Shown: positions 56,482 to 64,000 of the stretch, in pieces
How positions within the stretch are numbered: the first letter of the stretch is position 1
Layout of the letters: every line of letters begins with the position of its first letter
Assembly: GCF_900155985.1 (NCBI RefSeq)
Contig: NZ_FTMA01000007.1
Span: forward strand, 62,001-126,000
Length of the DNA: 64,000 nt
Direction: 5' to 3'
DNA from: Maribacter ulvicola
GTDB lineage: Bacteria > Bacteroidota > Bacteroidia > Flavobacteriales > Flavobacteriaceae
Made by a program: the position numbers and the translations under genes
The notes under the pieces: model-generated
Seen by the model: only the letters and a program-made list of their open reading frames with translations
The model's database searches: none
What the model was told of the DNA's origin: nothing

Positions 56482-56557
56482 TTTGGAATTGATAATTGTT
56501 CTTTGTTCTATTTACATTTTGTAAACCAACAACTATCAACGAACAACTAAATAAATA

Positions 56558-57841
56558 ATGAATAAAATATATAACCCAGAGAGAGCAGATTGGAAGAAGG
56601 TGTTAAAACGCCCTACACAAACTGTTGCCGATATAGAAGGATTGGTGAATGGTATTTTCAAAGAGGTGGCCAGCGATGGCGATGAGATATTGAAAAAGTA
56701 TACGGCACAATTCGATAAGGTTAGTTTAGATAACCTTTTAGTATCCGAAAGCGAAATTGAAGAAGCTAAATCGCTGGTTTCAGAGGAACTGAAAGCGGCT
56801 ATTCAATTGGCTAAATCTAACATAGAAGTATTTCACAATGCTCAGAAAACGGGTAGGGTAGAAGTGGAAACTGCTGTGGGGGTTTCTTGTTGGCAAGAGA
56901 AAAGACCGATACAGAAAGTGGGCCTTTATATTCCGGGAGGAACGGCTCCTTTATTTTCAACAATACTAATGTTAGCGGTACCCGCTGCAATTGCGGGTTG
57001 CTCAGAAATAGTCCTGTGCTCACCACCGGATAATGAAGGAAAATTGAACCCTGCAATTCTATATACCGCAAATTTATGCGGAGTAACCAAAATTGTAAAA
57101 GTTGGGGGAATTCAGGCTATTGCCGGTATGACCTTTGGTACGGAGACAATACCTGAGGTGTATAAAATATTTGGTCCAGGTAATCAATATGTAACCGTCG
57201 CTAAACAAATAGCAACTAAATATGGAGTTGCCATAGACATGCCCGCTGGTCCATCAGAGCTTTTAGTTCTTGCCGATGATTCTGCGAATGCTGCTTTTGT
57301 GGCTTCAGATTTATTAAGTCAAGCTGAGCATGGTGTTGATAGTCAGGTAATTTTGGTGTCCACTTCTAAAGCTATGATAGATGCTGTAGAAATAGAAGTA
57401 GAAAATCAATTAGAAGATTTACCTAGAAAAGAAATTGCCAGGCAAGCCATTGCCAATAGTAAGTTGATTTATGTGGATAGCGATCAAGAAGCAATTGATT
57501 TAATCAACGAATACGGACCAGAACATTATATCATTTGTGCAGAAAATGAAGATTTTTATATAGCCAATACTCAGAATGCAGGTTCTGTTTTTATTGGAAA
57601 TTATACGCCTGAAAGTGCTGGTGATTATGCTTCTGGTACCAACCATACTTTACCAACAAATGGCTATGCCAAACAGTATAGTGGTGTAAATTTGGATAGT
57701 TTTATGAAGAGTATGACCTTTCAAAAGATTAATGAAGAAGGTATTAAAACAATAGGGAAAGCAATTGAGCTAATGGCAGCGGCAGAAGGTTTACAAGCGC
57801 ATAAAAATGCCGTGACCCTAAGATTAAATAGTTTAAAATAG
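56558..57841 (+). CDS. hisD: Histidinol dehydrogenase
   Basis: This 427-residue zinc enzyme catalyses the last two steps, L-histidinol to histidine, with NAD. Characteristic blocks are GLYIPGGTAPLFSTILMLAV, VGGIQAIAGMTFGTETIP, DMPAGPSELLVLAD, SQAEHGVDSQ (Gln/His zinc ligands) and SAGDYASGTNHTLPTNGYA. The length is normal. Confidence 0.97.
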   Translation: MNKIYNPERADWKKVLKRPTQTVADIEGLVNGIFKEVASDGDEILKKYTAQFDKVSLDNLLVSESEIEEAKSLVSEELKAAIQLAKSNIEVFHNAQKTGRVEVETAVGVSCWQEKRPIQKVGLYIPGGTAPLFSTILMLAVPAAIAGCSEIVLCSPPDNEGKLNPAILYTANLCGVTKIVKVGGIQAIAGMTFGTETIPEVYKIFGPGNQYVTVAKQIATKYGVAIDMPAGPSELLVLADDSANAAFVASDLLSQAEHGVDSQVILVSTSKAMIDAVEIEVENQLEDLPRKEIARQAIANSKLIYVDSDQEAIDLINEYGPEHYIICAENEDFYIANTQNAGSVFIGNYTPESAGDYASGTNHTLPTNGYAKQYSGVNLDSFMKSMTFQKINEEGIKTIGKAIELMAAAEGLQAHKNAVTLRLNSLK

Positions 57842-57842
57842 T

Positions 57843-57882
57843 GTCATTTTGGCTACCCTCAATGACCCATACAGAATTGAAG
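57843..57882. repeat. Palindromic intergenic element, copy 1 (hisD-hisC)
   Basis: GTCATTTTGGCTACCCTCAA followed by TGAC forms a hairpin with GTCATT/AATGAC arms, then CCATACAGAATTGAAG. A second copy with compensating stem changes lies at 63369-63409 before hisIE. Confidence 0.65.
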
Positions 57883-57884
57883 TA

Positions 57885-58931
57885 ATGAGTTTCAATCTAG
57901 ATAATATAACAAGGGAGAATGTAAAGGGCTTAAGTCCGTATTCCTCTGCAAGAGACGAGTATGTTTCAGATGGTTCTACCATGGTTTTTTTAGATGCCAA
58001 TGAGAACCCGTTCGAAAATGGAGTAAATAGGTATCCTGATCCACAACAACGAGGTTTAAAGGCTATTTTAGCGGAACAGAAAGATATTGAGGAAGAAAAT
58101 ATTCTGTTAGGAAATGGAAGTGATGAAGTACTGGATTTATTGTTCAGGGCTTTCTGTGAGCCTAAAGAAGATAATATTATTTCTTTGCCACCTACATACG
58201 GCATGTACAAAGTTCTTTCAGGCATCAATTTGGTAGAGAATAGAGAAGTTTTGTTAACGAACGATTTTCAACCCAACGTAGACAAAATTTTAAAAACGAT
58301 CGATAGCAATACAAAACTATTGTTTATCTGCTCGCCTAATAATCCTACGGGGAATAGTTTTTCAACTCAGATAATAGAGGAGCTTTTAAACTCATTCAAC
58401 GGACTGGTAGTAATTGATGAAGCCTATATCGATTTTTCATCCGAGGAAAGCTGGATATCCAAGCTTTCGGAACATCCTAACTTAATTGTAACGCAAACGT
58501 TGTCCAAGGCTTATGGTATGGCAGGTATCCGACTTGGGTTGTGTATGGCATCTTCGGAAATTATTGCTGTTTTAAATAAGATTAAACCTCCGTACAACGT
58601 AAATCAATTGACTCAAGATAAAGCTATTGAAAGAGTGTTAGATGTAGCATCTGTTGCGCAAGAAGTAAAAGATATCTTATCTGAAAGAGAAAAGTTAAGG
58701 GAAACCTTGAAAACGGTTTCTTTTGTACAAACAATATACGCTACTGATGCTAATTTTATATTGGCAAAAGTGGATAATGCCAACTTACGATATACCCAAT
58801 TATTAGAAAAAGGAGTGGTAGTCAGAAATCGTACTACACAACCTTTGTGTGAGAATACCCTACGTTTTACAGTGGGTACGGCAGAAGAGAACAAATCATT
58901 AATTAGTGCATTAAAAACATTATCAAATTAA
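57885..58931 (+). CDS. hisC: Histidinol-phosphate aminotransferase
   Basis: This PLP enzyme of about 348 residues makes histidinol phosphate from imidazole acetol phosphate. ATG at 57885 ([16 protein letters not shown]) fits the family. An upstream in-frame TTG at 57849 lies inside a palindromic element and is rejected. Marks are [46 protein letters not shown] and the PLP lysine in [14 protein letters not shown]. hisB starts 1 bp after the stop. Confidence 0.95.
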   Translation: MSFNLDNITRENVKGLSPYSSARDEYVSDGSTMVFLDANENPFENGVNRYPDPQQRGLKAILAEQKDIEEENILLGNGSDEVLDLLFRAFCEPKEDNIISLPPTYGMYKVLSGINLVENREVLLTNDFQPNVDKILKTIDSNTKLLFICSPNNPTGNSFSTQIIEELLNSFNGLVVIDEAYIDFSSEESWISKLSEHPNLIVTQTLSKAYGMAGIRLGLCMASSEIIAVLNKIKPPYNVNQLTQDKAIERVLDVASVAQEVKDILSEREKLRETLKTVSFVQTIYATDANFILAKVDNANLRYTQLLEKGVVVRNRTTQPLCENTLRFTVGTAEENKSLISALKTLSN

Positions 58932-58932
58932 T

Positions 58933-60075
58933 ATGGGAAGTAAAAAACGAGTATTGTTCATAGACCGAGATGGTACTATTATCAAAGAAACGGTTGATGA
59001 ACAGATTGATGCATTTGAGAAAATGATTTTCTACCCGAAGTCTTTTACATTTCTTGGTAAAATTGCCAAAGAACTGGATTATGAATTGGTGATGATTACC
59101 AATCAAGATGGATTAGGTACAGACGTGTTTCCTGAAGATACCTTTTGGCCTGTTCATAATTTCATTCTAAAATCCTTTGAAAATGAAGGGGTAGTTTTTG
59201 ATAAAGTTTTTCTTGATAGAACTTTTCCGCATGAAAATGCCCCTACTAGAAAACCGGGCACTGGATTGTTGACTGAGTATTTCTCTGATGATTATGATTT
59301 AGAAAATTCTTTTGTTGTCGGTGACCGATTAACGGATATGGAATTGGCCAAAAACTTAGGTTCTAAAGGAATTTTTATAAATGATGAAACCAATCTGGGC
59401 ACTGGAGAGATTACGGTAAAACGAGACGAGTTGGATAGCCACATTGCTATTGAAAGCAATGATTGGGAGAAGATTTATGAGTTCTTAAAATTAAAGGATA
59501 GAACGGCAGAAATCCATAGAAAAACCAATGAAACGGATATTGCCATAAAACTAAATCTTGAAGGTACCGGAAAAAGTGATATAAAAACCGGATTGGCATT
59601 TTTTGACCATATGTTAGACCAATTGGCACGTCATGGTCAAATGGATTTAACCATTAAAGTAGTTGGTGATTTAGAAGTGGATGAGCACCATACAATAGAA
59701 GATACCGGAATAGCCCTTGGTGAAGTATTCCATAACGCATTAGGTAATAAATTAGGTATAGAACGGTATGGTTTCTGTTTGCCAATGGATGACTGTTTAG
59801 CACAATCTGCAATCGATTTTGGAGGTAGAAATTGGTTGGTATGGGATGCAGACTTTAAGCGTGAAATGGTAGGTGATATGCCAACGGAAATGTTTTATCA
59901 TTTCTTTAAATCGTTCACTGACGGGGCAAAAGCAAACCTTAACATTAAAGCAGAAGGCACCAACGAACATCACAAGATCGAAGCTATTTTTAAAGCCTTT
60001 GCAAAGAGCATTAAGATGTCTGTGAAGAGAGATGTGGAGAAGATGGTGTTACCGAGTACGAAAGGAGTCCTATAA
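58933..60075 (+). CDS. hisB: Bifunctional histidinol-phosphatase / imidazoleglycerol-phosphate dehydratase
   Basis: This 380-residue fusion has an N-terminal HAD phosphatase (about 1-165) with [17 protein letters not shown] and [12 protein letters not shown]. The C-terminal dehydratase (about 185-380) has [29 protein letters not shown] and [17 protein letters not shown]. The usual zinc-binding Cys cluster of the E. coli phosphatase domain is replaced by [11 protein letters not shown], without Cys. It supplies two steps of the pathway. Confidence 0.95.
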   Translation: MGSKKRVLFIDRDGTIIKETVDEQIDAFEKMIFYPKSFTFLGKIAKELDYELVMITNQDGLGTDVFPEDTFWPVHNFILKSFENEGVVFDKVFLDRTFPHENAPTRKPGTGLLTEYFSDDYDLENSFVVGDRLTDMELAKNLGSKGIFINDETNLGTGEITVKRDELDSHIAIESNDWEKIYEFLKLKDRTAEIHRKTNETDIAIKLNLEGTGKSDIKTGLAFFDHMLDQLARHGQMDLTIKVVGDLEVDEHHTIEDTGIALGEVFHNALGNKLGIERYGFCLPMDDCLAQSAIDFGGRNWLVWDADFKREMVGDMPTEMFYHFFKSFTDGAKANLNIKAEGTNEHHKIEAIFKAFAKSIKMSVKRDVEKMVLPSTKGVL

Positions 60076-60080
60076 AAATA

Positions 60081-60155
60081 GTACTAAGTATTAAGTACAA
60101 AGTATTAAGTCTTTTTTGAGATTTGCTTTGTACTTAATACTAAGTACTTAATACT
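60081..60155. repeat. Inverted repeat between hisB and hisH
   Basis: GTACTAAGTATTAAGTACAAAG (60081-60102) and its complement at 60126-60147 match over 22 bp with one mismatch. Further half-copies of the core lie inside and after it. It is the largest member of the AAGTATTAAGTAC family in this operon. Confidence 0.75.
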
Positions 60156-60162
60156 AGTTTTG

Positions 60163-60744
60163 ATGAAAATTGTAATAATAAATTACGGAGCAGGAAATAT
60201 ACAGAGCATTAAGTTTGCTATAAAACGCTTAGGTTACAATGCAGTTTTAAGCAATGATGTGGAGGAAATTAAAAATGCCGATAAAGTTATTTTCCCTGGT
60301 GTAGGCGAGGCGAGTAGTGCTATGCACAAACTTCGCTTTAGTGGTCTGGACAAATTAATTCCTACATTAAAACAACCTGTTTTAGGTATTTGTTTGGGTA
60401 TGCAATTAATGTGTCACTCTTCTGAGGAGGGAAATACAAAAGGACTTAGCATTTTTGATGTTGCTGTCGTAAAGTTTAGTTCTTCAGTAAAGGTTCCTCA
60501 AATTGGGTGGAACCAGATTACGAATTTGAAATCTAAACTTTTTGAAGGTGTAACTGAAAAAGAACATATTTACCTAGTTCATAGTTTTTATGCTCCTTTA
60601 TGTAACGAAACCATAGCAGAATGTTCTTATGGTATAAATTATAGCGCGGCCCTACAAAAGGATAATTTTTACGGTACTCAATTTCATCCGGAGAAATCTA
60701 GTAATGTGGGAGAGAAGATTTTGGAGAACTTTCTTTCTTTATAG
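60163..60744 (+). CDS. hisH: Imidazole glycerol phosphate synthase, glutaminase subunit
   Basis: This 193-residue class I amidotransferase supplies ammonia to HisF. ATG 60163 (MKIVIINYGAGNIQS) is chosen over the TTG one codon earlier. The nucleophile Cys77 lies in LGICLGMQLM and the His/Glu pair in QFHPEKSS. FPGVGEA forms the oxyanion region. hisF lies downstream in the operon. Confidence 0.96.
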   Translation: MKIVIINYGAGNIQSIKFAIKRLGYNAVLSNDVEEIKNADKVIFPGVGEASSAMHKLRFSGLDKLIPTLKQPVLGICLGMQLMCHSSEEGNTKGLSIFDVAVVKFSSSVKVPQIGWNQITNLKSKLFEGVTEKEHIYLVHSFYAPLCNETIAECSYGINYSAALQKDNFYGTQFHPEKSSNVGEKILENFLSL

Positions 60745-60775
60745 TTTAGAGTACAAAGTAGTATGATTCATTTGT

Positions 60776-61126
60776 ATGAATAATTATAGAGAACTACATA
60801 TTTGGAATAAAGGAATGCAGCTTGTGGAAGATGTTTATTTTCTGGTTAAGAAGTTGCCTGATGACGAAAAGTTCGGGTTGATTTCTCAAATTAAAAGATG
60901 TAGTGTTTCTATTCCATCAAATATTGCTGAGGGTGCTGGCAGAAACTCTAAAAAAGAATTCGCCCGTTTTCTTAGCATTGCAAATGGTTCAACAACAGAA
61001 TTAGAAACACAATTAATACTATCTGTTAACTTAAAATTTTTAACAGAAAAAGAGATAAATAATGCTTTGACATTATGCAAAGAAATAAAGAACATGAACT
61101 TTGCATTACAAAAGAAATTAAGATAA
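60776..61126 (+). CDS. Four-helix-bundle protein (TIGR02436 / S23-like)
   Basis: This 116-residue helical protein belongs to the family first seen encoded in 23S rRNA intervening sequences and related to diversity-generating-retroelement Avd proteins. Marks are YRELHIWNKGMQLVEDVY, LISQIKRCSVSIPSNIAEGA and GRNSKKEFARFLSIANGS. It has no part in histidine synthesis. It is inserted between hisH and hisA and flanked by the operon's intergenic repeats. No 23S gene or DGR is nearby. Confidence 0.88.
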   Translation: MNNYRELHIWNKGMQLVEDVYFLVKKLPDDEKFGLISQIKRCSVSIPSNIAEGAGRNSKKEFARFLSIANGSTTELETQLILSVNLKFLTEKEINNALTLCKEIKNMNFALQKKLR

Positions 61127-61139
61127 CCAAAACTGGAGA

Positions 61140-61177
61140 CTTTGTACTTAATATTAAGGACTTAGTACTTATTACTA
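61140..61177. repeat. Intergenic repeat of the GTACTTAATACTT type, before hisA
   Basis: CTTTGTACTTAATATTAAGG followed by ACTTAGTACTTATTACTA repeats the right arm of the 60.1-kb element. Confidence 0.65.
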
Positions 61178-61183
61178 TAAAAA

Positions 61184-61915
61184 ATGAGAATAATACCAGC
61201 CATAGATATCATAGACGGTAAATGTGTACGTCTTTCAAAAGGTGATTATAATACCAAGAAAATATATAACGAGAATCCGTTAGAGGTTGCGAAGGAGTTT
61301 GAAGCTCACGGAATTCAATATTTACATTTAGTTGATCTAGATGGCGCAAAATCTAAGCACATAGTCAACCATAGAGTATTAGAGCAGATAGCTTCTAAAA
61401 CCAGTATAAAAATTGATTTTGGTGGCGGTCTAAAAACTGATGATGATTTGCGTATCGCCTTTGAAAGTGGTTCGCAGCAAATTACGGGCGGCAGTATTGC
61501 GGTTAAAGATCCTGATACTTTCCTTGGTTGGATAGAGAAACATGGTTCTGAAAAAATTATTCTTGGTGCAGATGCCATGGATGAAAAAGTAGCGGTTTCT
61601 GGCTGGTTAGAAGAATCTAAAGAAGAGTTGGTTCCGTTTATACAATCGTACCAAAGAAAAGGTATACAGTATATAATTTGTACAGATATCAGTAAAGATG
61701 GCATGTTAGAAGGTCCGTCTTTTGATTTATACTCAAAAATTATAAGTTCAACGGAAAAGGGAATAAAACTAATAGCTAGTGGTGGAATTTCTACTTTTGA
61801 TGAACTTCCTAAACTTGCTGAAATGGGTTGTGAAGGTACTATTATTGGTAAAGCCATCTATGAAAATAGAATTAGCTTAAAGCAATTGGAAAATTATATT
61901 CTAGGCAATGGATAA
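61184..61915 (+). CDS. hisA: ProFAR isomerase (phosphoribosylformimino-AICAR-phosphate isomerase)
   Basis: This 243-residue TIM barrel is the fourth-step isomerase. The catalytic acid is Asp8 in [13 protein letters not shown], and the second Asp lies in [12 protein letters not shown]. The phosphate-binding half-barrel repeats are [11 protein letters not shown] and [13 protein letters not shown]. Its end overlaps the DinB-like gene by 8 bp. Confidence 0.95.
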   Translation: MRIIPAIDIIDGKCVRLSKGDYNTKKIYNENPLEVAKEFEAHGIQYLHLVDLDGAKSKHIVNHRVLEQIASKTSIKIDFGGGLKTDDDLRIAFESGSQQITGGSIAVKDPDTFLGWIEKHGSEKIILGADAMDEKVAVSGWLEESKEELVPFIQSYQRKGIQYIICTDISKDGMLEGPSFDLYSKIISSTEKGIKLIASGGISTFDELPKLAEMGCEGTIIGKAIYENRISLKQLENYILGNG

Positions 61916-62423
61916 AGAAGCGCAATTAATTGAAGAATTTGTAAAGAATGCATTGTACCGTATGGATGAGAGTACGCGTATGATTAAAAAAAGTCTAGCT
62001 GAAATTTCAGAAGAAGAAATGTGGCAAAAGCCGAATACTTCTTTAAACAGTGTGGCAAACCTTATACTTCATTTATGCGGTAACATGACCCAATACCTAA
62101 TTTCTTCGTTGGGTGAAACAGAAGATAATAGAAATCGAGATACTGAGTTTTTAGTGAGTTCAGGACTAACGAAACAGGAGTTATTACAGAAATTAGAAGC
62201 TACTGTTGATACGGCAAAACGTATTATTTTTGATGTGAATCTAGATAAGTTGATAAAAGTAAGGTCAGTTCAAGGAATGTCCTTTTCAGGTATTGGACTG
62301 ATCATGCATGCTGTAGAACATTATTCTTACCATACTGGTCAAATTGCTTTTTATGTGAAACTGATTAAGGAAAAGGATTTGGGATTTTATGATGGGGTAG
62401 ATTTGAATATTAAAAATGAGTAA
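61908..62423 (+). CDS. DinB-like protein inside the his operon
   Basis: This 171-residue DinB/DUF1572-like four-helix protein has possible metal ligands at His in [10 protein letters not shown] and in [15 protein letters not shown]. It starts 8 bp before the hisA stop, so it is translationally coupled and expressed with the pathway. Nothing in the sequence ties it to histidine chemistry. It differs clearly from the other DinB protein at 36379. Confidence 0.82.
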   Translation: MDKEAQLIEEFVKNALYRMDESTRMIKKSLAEISEEEMWQKPNTSLNSVANLILHLCGNMTQYLISSLGETEDNRNRDTEFLVSSGLTKQELLQKLEATVDTAKRIIFDVNLDKLIKVRSVQGMSFSGIGLIMHAVEHYSYHTGQIAFYVKLIKEKDLGFYDGVDLNIKNE

Positions 62424-62453
62424 CGAGAAAATAGTATCATGTATAGCGTACAG

Positions 62454-62475
62454 CGTATTAAGTACAAAGTAAGGG
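62454..62475. repeat. Intergenic repeat of the AAGTATTAAGTAC type, before hisF (left)
   Basis: GCGTATTAAGTACAAAGTAA carries the core of the family in direct orientation. It is paired with the inverted copy at 62529-62556. Confidence 0.6.
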
Positions 62476-62528
62476 ATACAGAATTGCATCAGGTATAAAA
62501 CACCTGAAATTTAAATATTGATTTTATA

Positions 62529-62556
62529 ATACTTATTACTAAGTACTTAATACTTT
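62529..62556. repeat. Intergenic repeat of the GTACTTAATACTT type, before hisF (right)
   Basis: AATACTTATTACTAAGTACT followed by TAATACTT is the inverse-orientation copy. It ends 7 bp before the hisF start. Confidence 0.6.
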
Positions 62557-62562
62557 TAAAAA

Positions 62563-63318
62563 ATGCTTGCAAAAAGAATAATTCCTTGTTTGGATATCAA
62601 AGATGGTAGAACCGTAAAAGGCGTGAATTTTGTTGATTTACGTGATGCGGGCGATCCAGTTGAGTTGGCTGAAATTTATAGTCGAGAAGGTGCAGATGAA
62701 TTGGTCTTTTTAGACATATCTGCAACGGAACAAAAAAGAAAAACTTTAGCAGATTTAGTATATCGCGTAGCGGAAAAAGTAAATATTCCGTTTACTGTTG
62801 GTGGCGGAATTTCATCTGTTGAAGATGTAGATGTTTTGCTGCATAATGGTGCCGATAAAGTTTCTATAAATTCATCTGCCGTTAAGAATCCGCAGTTGAT
62901 CAATGATTTGGTAGCTAAATTTGGCTCGCAATGTATTGTGGTGGCTATAGATGCTAAACAGATAGATGGAGAGTGGATAGTGCATTTAGTGGGTGGCAAA
63001 GTACCTACAGAGCGTAAATTATTTGAATGGGCAAAAGAAGTAGAGGAACGCGGAGCAGGAGAAATTTTATTTACATCAATGGATAATGACGGTACCAAAG
63101 ACGGATTTGCAAATGAAGCTTTAGCGAGATTGTCAACAGAGTTGAATATTCCAATAATTGCTTCAGGAGGAGCAGGGAACAAACAGCATTTTTCCGATAC
63201 CTTTATTGATGGAAAAGCTGATGCAGCTCTAGCAGCAAGTGTTTTTCACTTTAAAGAAATAGGGATTCAAGAATTAAAACAAGAATTACAAGGAAATGGG
63301 ATTCCGGTGAGAATTTAG
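62563..63318 (+). CDS. hisF: Imidazole glycerol phosphate synthase, cyclase subunit
   Basis: This 251-residue TIM barrel uses ammonia from HisH to form imidazole glycerol phosphate and AICAR. The catalytic residues are Asp11 in [14 protein letters not shown] and the Asp in VVAIDAKQ at about 130. [12 protein letters not shown] and [11 protein letters not shown] are the phosphate loops. The length is normal. Confidence 0.97.
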   Translation: MLAKRIIPCLDIKDGRTVKGVNFVDLRDAGDPVELAEIYSREGADELVFLDISATEQKRKTLADLVYRVAEKVNIPFTVGGGISSVEDVDVLLHNGADKVSINSSAVKNPQLINDLVAKFGSQCIVVAIDAKQIDGEWIVHLVGGKVPTERKLFEWAKEVEERGAGEILFTSMDNDGTKDGFANEALARLSTELNIPIIASGGAGNKQHFSDTFIDGKADAALAASVFHFKEIGIQELKQELQGNGIPVRI

Positions 63319-63368
63319 TTTTCAGTGGTTAGTTGGCTGTATTAGTTTACAGTTTTGACAAACGAAAT

Positions 63369-63409
63369 GTCACTTCGGCTACGCTCAGTGACCCATTTTA
63401 AAATTGAAG
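63369..63409. repeat. Palindromic intergenic element, copy 2 (hisF-hisIE)
   Basis: GTCACTTCGGCTACGCTCAG followed by TGAC, with arms GTCACT/AGTGAC, then CCATTTTAAAATTGAAG. It differs from copy 1 at 57843 by paired substitutions in the stem. Confidence 0.65.
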
Positions 63410-63443
63410 GTTTAAAGTATAATAAAATTAGAATACAATACAT

Positions 63444-64000
63444 ATGGAGTTTAATACACCAAATTGGGAAAAAATGAGTGACGGATTAGTACCTGCGATC
63501 ATACAAGATGCACGTACTAAAAATGTATTAATGCTGGGTTATATGAATGCAGACGCATTAGCAAAGACTACGGAAACAGGAAAAGTAACTTTCTTTAGTC
63601 GTTCTAAACAGCGCTTATGGACCAAAGGAGAGGAGAGTGGCAACTTCCTAAATCTAGTCTCGATCAAGAACGATTGTGATAATGATTCTCTTTTAATTAC
63701 AGTGAATCCTGTCGGACCTACTTGTCATACAGGAACAGATACGTGTTGGAATGAAGAAAACAATTCACAATTCGGATTCTTTTCTGAGTTAGAAGATACT
63801 ATTAAAGAAAGACGAACAAGTGCCGACGATAGTAAATCTTACGTAGCTTCATTGTTTAAAAAAGGTATTAATAAAGTAGCCCAAAAAGTAGGGGAGGAAG
63901 CTGTTGAAACGGTTATTGAAGCAATGGATAATAATGATGAACTATTCTTGTATGAAAGTGCAGATTTGTTATTTCACTACTTAATGTTATTACAAGCAAA
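63444..64000 (+). CDS. hisIE: HisIE: phosphoribosyl-AMP cyclohydrolase / phosphoribosyl-ATP pyrophosphatase, truncated by the window
   Basis: ATG at 63444 opens a frame of 185 codons that runs to the right edge without a stop. The HisI domain (about 1-110) has LMLGYMNADAL, TFFSRSKQRLWTKGEESGN and the zinc-type PVGPTCHTGTDTCW. The HisE domain (about 118 on) has LEDTIKERR, KSYVASLFKKG and KVGEEAVETVIEA. Only the last 10-15 residues appear to be missing. It completes the his gene set. Confidence 0.95.
   Translation, partial: MEFNTPNWEKMSDGLVPAIIQDARTKNVLMLGYMNADALAKTTETGKVTFFSRSKQRLWTKGEESGNFLNLVSIKNDCDNDSLLITVNPVGPTCHTGTDTCWNEENNSQFGFFSELEDTIKERRTSADDSKSYVASLFKKGINKVAQKVGEEAVETVIEAMDNNDELFLYESADLLFHYLMLLQA

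Noticed and set aside
61315-61857. 180-codon open frame antisense to hisA
   Set aside because: hisA has all catalytic residues on the plus strand, and the antisense frame shows no recognisable motif. The same applies to 62676-63182, antisense to hisF.

Overview
This window is chromosomal DNA from a member of the Bacteroidota, almost certainly the family Flavobacteriaceae. The signs are low GC, start sites without Shine-Dalgarno sequences, -7 elements of the form TAnnTTTG (with a TTTG about 20 bp upstream at the best sites), TonB-dependent receptors with carboxypeptidase-regulatory domains, PorX of the type IX secretion regulatory system, a fused LpxC/FabZ, and a his operon in the order G-D-C-B-H-A-F-IE. 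It is a housekeeping region. I see no insertion sequence, prophage, CRISPR array or rRNA.

Layout. Positions 1-8.1 kb hold a truncated secreted TPR-like protein, tRNA-His, and mostly minus-strand exported hydrolases (M28 peptidase, SGNH hydrolase, S10 carboxypeptidase), followed by a lolD / CPBP protease / TIGR02757 operon. Positions 8.3-11.1 kb hold folE, a small membrane protein, and a Tat-exported molybdopterin sulfite oxidase paired with a cytochrome c. Positions 11.1-19.2 kb hold a probable metal-uptake TonB receptor with its small secreted partner, three small conserved proteins, and serA, serC, an acyl-CoA reductase and a divergent ferredoxin. Positions 19.4-24.2 kb form a Fec-type signalling unit: ECF sigma factor, FecR and an STN-containing TonB receptor. 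Positions 24.4-33 kb hold ychF, a cbpA/cbpM chaperone pair, parE, parC, mscL and a sterol-desaturase-family hydroxylase.

Positions 33.5-44.5 kb hold small lipoproteins, an XRE regulator divergent from an M14 carboxypeptidase with a perfect 20-bp palindrome between them, an Lrp regulator, a DinB protein, aroB, proline dehydrogenase, alanine dehydrogenase, a 43-residue small protein, tsaE and porX. Positions 44.6-51.6 kb form a lipid A block: HD hydrolase, lpxD, lpxC/fabZ, lpxA, efp, a second lpxD-like gene and sucD. Positions 51.7-55.4 kb hold fabG, a VWA membrane protein and a prohibitin-like protein. Positions 55.4-64 kb hold the histidine operon, truncated in hisIE at the window edge.

The most interesting unlabelled structure is a complete histidine attenuator before hisG. 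It has a 17-residue leader peptide carrying five His codons, an intrinsic terminator, and an alternative antiterminator pairing that begins inside the leader's last codons. Other points are the 43-residue ORF with its own terminator and -7 element, the palindrome at the XRE/M14 locus, two unrelated non-his genes inside the his operon, and two families of short inverted repeats confined to its intergenic gaps.
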